Source: Entamoeba invadens IP1 (taxonomy: Eukaryota; Evosea; Mastigamoebida; Endamoebidae). From it: 33,693 nt of DNA. Under the pieces are notes generated by a model. That model was not told the origin of the DNA. It saw only the letters and a list, made by a program, of their open reading frames with translations, and did no database searches. Made by a program: the position numbers and the translations under genes. Of this stretch, positions 30,931-33,693 are shown piece by piece. The stretch covers positions 63,882-97,574 of the forward strand of contig NW_004191829.1 of the NCBI RefSeq assembly GCF_000330505.1, given 5' to 3'. Each line of letters opens with the position of its first letter. The first letter of the stretch is position 1.

Positions 30931-33566
30931 GTTATCTAAATGTTAGTGAACTATTGTTTTTACAATATCATAATAATTGGTGTTTAAAAAATCAAAACAA
31001 GTATTAATTGTTTTAATTATAATTCAAACAATATTATAATTGTTTAACCAGTCAACAGTATTTTTGGGGGTAAAATGCACGAGATGAAAAATGTTTTTTT
31101 ATAAATATAAAAATGAGAAAAAGATTCTAAAAACAAATTACATATAAATGTGCTATTGTATAAAAAGGCATCATTTGGTTGTTTTCACGAAGTCGAAACT
31201 ACAGCTAGAGATCACCCCCAGGTTTTTACAACGATTCTAATACGATTTTAACTTTAGGTCTGAAATATAATCAACCCCATTTTTCCCAGACACTAATAAT
31301 GAGTAGAAAAATCTTTATTATTACAGTGACAACATTGTAGTAGCAAAGATACTTATTACAATTATATTTTTCGTTGATTTGTGTGGCCGAATGGGTTTGC
31401 TTAAGAATTGTTAGTTATTTTATAAAAAACACAAAAAATTAAAAATATTTTTATACGTTTTATCTAAACAAAAACAATAACCATAATTTGAAATCTGTTT
31501 TTTAACCCTTCCAATACAAGAAAAATAATTGTTACAAAGCGCATACAGATGAATATAAACTTAAATCCCAAAACTAAAAATTATTCTTTATGAAAGTATT
31601 TAGTTTTAAATTGTTTTTTAAGTTTTAGTTTGATGTAACAATTTTAAAATATAAAAAGTTTCCACATTATATTTTATTGTTCGTTATGTTTATATTAAGT
31701 CTAAGACTGATTGATTATACAAATTAGTTAAAAACATATATTTTATAATAATGTAGAGTAATGTTTAAAAAGTTCTTTCTTTAAAGACAGGAAAATAGGT
31801 GGCGATGTTGTTTATATACATTTGGTTTATTTTGTGTAATGTTAAACCAAAATAATTAAAACAATAGTTAAAAATATCAATTATTAATATATCTCATATA
31901 CATATGATTCTCAAAATAATATTTTTGAGTGAAAAGACTAAACATTAATGTGGTTGCACAACCAATAACATAATATTTGATTGTTTGTTATAAATATTAT
32001 AATTTAATAAAATATTAACTTTTTTATATGTTAGTTAAAAAAATCAAAACAATTAGAATAAAAACCAAATTGAAATAATTACTTTTCAATTTTTCAAAAT
32101 ATGATGTATCCCTTGTTTTTTAATGAAAAAAAAATATCGCAATTTAATTTAATACGTTTTTTAAACCCTGTTTTTGAAAAGATTGGTATTTATAATTTAT
32201 TATACTATACACAAATTTTTATTTAAAAAAATAATTTTTAAATAATTAACACTTTAAATAACATTGAACAAAATTCAAGTGGTCTAAAAATCTGGGAAAT
32301 ATCGAGTTTATTAAATAAATTTCAGTTTTTTTAGAGTTTGTTTTATGTGCATAAACATTACACAAGTCAAAAAAGAAAATCATTAAAAATTAAATTAATA
32401 TCCTGTAAAAACAAACCAAAACAAAAATAAGGGCGTTCTTTTAAGTGTTAATAAGATAATTTGTCAAGTTTTCATAATTGTAAAAGTGAACCTTTTTTAA
32501 ACAAAAATACAATTTTAGGTCAAAAGTTACTATTAATTTATACAGTTTAATTTAGTTGTTTTTGTTTTGTAAATAATTAAAACTTTTCTGTTTTAATTTT
32601 CAAGTTTTCTTCATGGGTAAAGTGAACCATTTTTAACAATATACGATTTTAGGTTAAATTTACTTTTAATTTATAGTAAATATTTTTTTTTAATTTTGTT
32701 TCCTGGAATTCCCCCTGGTTGTAAAAAGTTTAAAGCGTTTTTGTATTTTTTTTCTCTTTAATATACACTCAAAATAAATAAGATATGAATAAGTTTACAT
32801 TTTTGGAAATTTTTGGTACCGCAAAGGTTAAACAGTTGTGGTAAAAGTTGTTGTGTAAAACGGTAGATGATTGAATATAGGTTAAATTTTTTTATATTTC
32901 AATATAGTAACAGATTTCTTCGCATGATTGAAAAAATAATGAAAAAGTGCTTTTTAGAAAAAAAAACTATTAATGACAAAAAAGTATTATTAAAACGAAT
33001 TGTTTTCTATTTGTTCGTTTTATTTATACACCATGTTTGAAAAATAGAACACAATCAATGATAATTACAAAACGATAATTTACGATATTATAATCAATTT
33101 CCAATCGTATTTTACTATAAATGTATATTGAACATTATTGATATAACATCAAACATAATCAATAGTGTTTATGAAAAAACAATGAAAGAACTATTTTTAC
33201 TTCTATAATTTTTTGAGTATAATAAAAAATGTAATTATATAATTATATTTTTGTATAATTCGCATATTATTTTAGATTACAAACCACGATTGTATTAAAA
33301 GTTAACTATATGCCATCATAAGTATAAAATTATTTATCACACCAATTTTAGTTTTAATTCTTTTTTCTTAATAACCCAAAACATTAAAAATCAGTTGTTG
33401 CATATAAAAACGGGAAATCACACAATTGTTTTAAAAAATATATTGCGATCAGATGTCAATATGTTGGGAAATAATAAAGACAACTTTTCAAAACATTTCA
33501 AAATATAATTACTAATAAAATTAACATTTATTTGTAATAAAATATAATAAATACAACTATTTTTAG
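30931..33566. other. Long AT-rich spacer
   Basis: No gene supported. A 30-residue coding-like stretch at about 31165-31254 (+), SFGCFHEVETTARDHPQVFT, stands out by composition but is unassigned. It also contains the imperfect duplication at 32464-32720. Confidence 0.5.
32464..32720 (+). repeat. Imperfect tandem duplication, period about 136 bp
   Basis: TCAAGTTTTC at 32464 and 32600 begins two copies that stay alignable: (T)AAAGTGAACC plus T-run, then AAAATACAATTTTAGGT versus ATATACGATTTTAGGT, then TACTATTAATTTATA versus TACTTTTAATTTATA. They are diverged. The AAGTGAACC core also occurs at 947-955. Confidence 0.5.
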
Positions 33567-33693
33567 GACTCGATAATCACATCCAAACCACAGCGGAAAC
33601 TCTTTTCAAAAAATTGGATTTAAGCATGTTGCGCAAAAACACAAAATCGAGTTGTGCATATGATTTATTGGATTATTGTGAAACGCGTGGCAA
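33567..33693 (+). CDS. Partial coding exon at the window edge, product unknown
   Basis: After ...CTATTTTTAG the frame is open to the end: LDNHIQTTAETLFKKLDL, SMLRKNTKSSCAYDLLDY, CETRG. Composition shifts abruptly from AT-rich spacer to coding-like at this TAG, as at an Entamoeba 3' splice site; without splicing, the first in-frame ATG would be the Met of SMLRK (about 33625). The upstream exon is not identified. Family unknown. Confidence 0.4.

Noticed and set aside
1..33693. CRISPR array, rRNA operon or tRNA array
   Set aside because: No regularly spaced repeats with unique spacers, no rRNA-like GC-rich block, and only two isolated tRNA-like sequences were seen.

Overview
The window looks like nuclear DNA of an Entamoeba species, most plausibly E. 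invadens or a close relative (inference). Supporting signs are the very AT-rich composition, small GTTTGTT...TAG intron signals, a cysteine-rich transmembrane receptor kinase (TMK) of the type expanded in Entamoeba, an LRR/F-box-like hypothetical protein, and relics of hAT and pogo-like DNA transposons. Gene density is low and almost every recognisable gene is interrupted. The region reads as a gene and transposon graveyard, or as draft sequence with uncorrected indels; probably it is both.

Layout. 1-399 (+): C-terminal end of a Ulp1/SENP-like cysteine protease, cut by the window edge. 400-3567: AT-rich spacer with a tRNA-like gene at 2597-2681 (-). 3568-4675 (-): secreted, probably membrane-anchored protein, broken. 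5550-6113 (+): unidentified broken coding block. 6905-6973 (-): tRNA-Gly(CCC)-like gene. 7073-8756 (-): LRR/F-box-like protein whose start codon reads ATA and which has a T-run frameshift. 9205-9308: inverted repeat. 9932-10150 (+): remnant of a Rab/Ras-type small GTPase. 11743-12362 (-): proline/cysteine-rich protein with one frameshift. 13368-13783 (+): unidentified broken gene. 14279-18361 (-): the main gene, a receptor-like kinase of about 1,360 residues with signal peptide, CxxC-rich ectodomain, one membrane helix and a kinase domain with all catalytic motifs, but with several frame breaks. 18642-18848: MITE-like element. 19051-20716: element with 25-bp perfect terminal inverted repeats and a decayed coding stretch inside. 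21797-24414 (+): decayed hAT transposase with a BED-like finger. 24440-25800 (-): a second, heavily decayed TMK receptor lying directly against the hAT transposase. 28150-28383 (-): candidate last exon with an Entamoeba-type intron. 29521-30930 (+): decayed pogo/DDE_1 transposase. 33567-33693 (+): start of a coding exon that runs off the window.

No operon-like or defence-like system is visible. The genes that can be read concern surface sensing (the two TMKs and the anchored secreted protein), peptide or SUMO processing, and mobile DNA. The best leads are the cryptic TMK relic beside the hAT element, the TIR-bounded element with hidden coding sequence, and whether the kinase gene is truly broken or only mis-sequenced at homopolymers.
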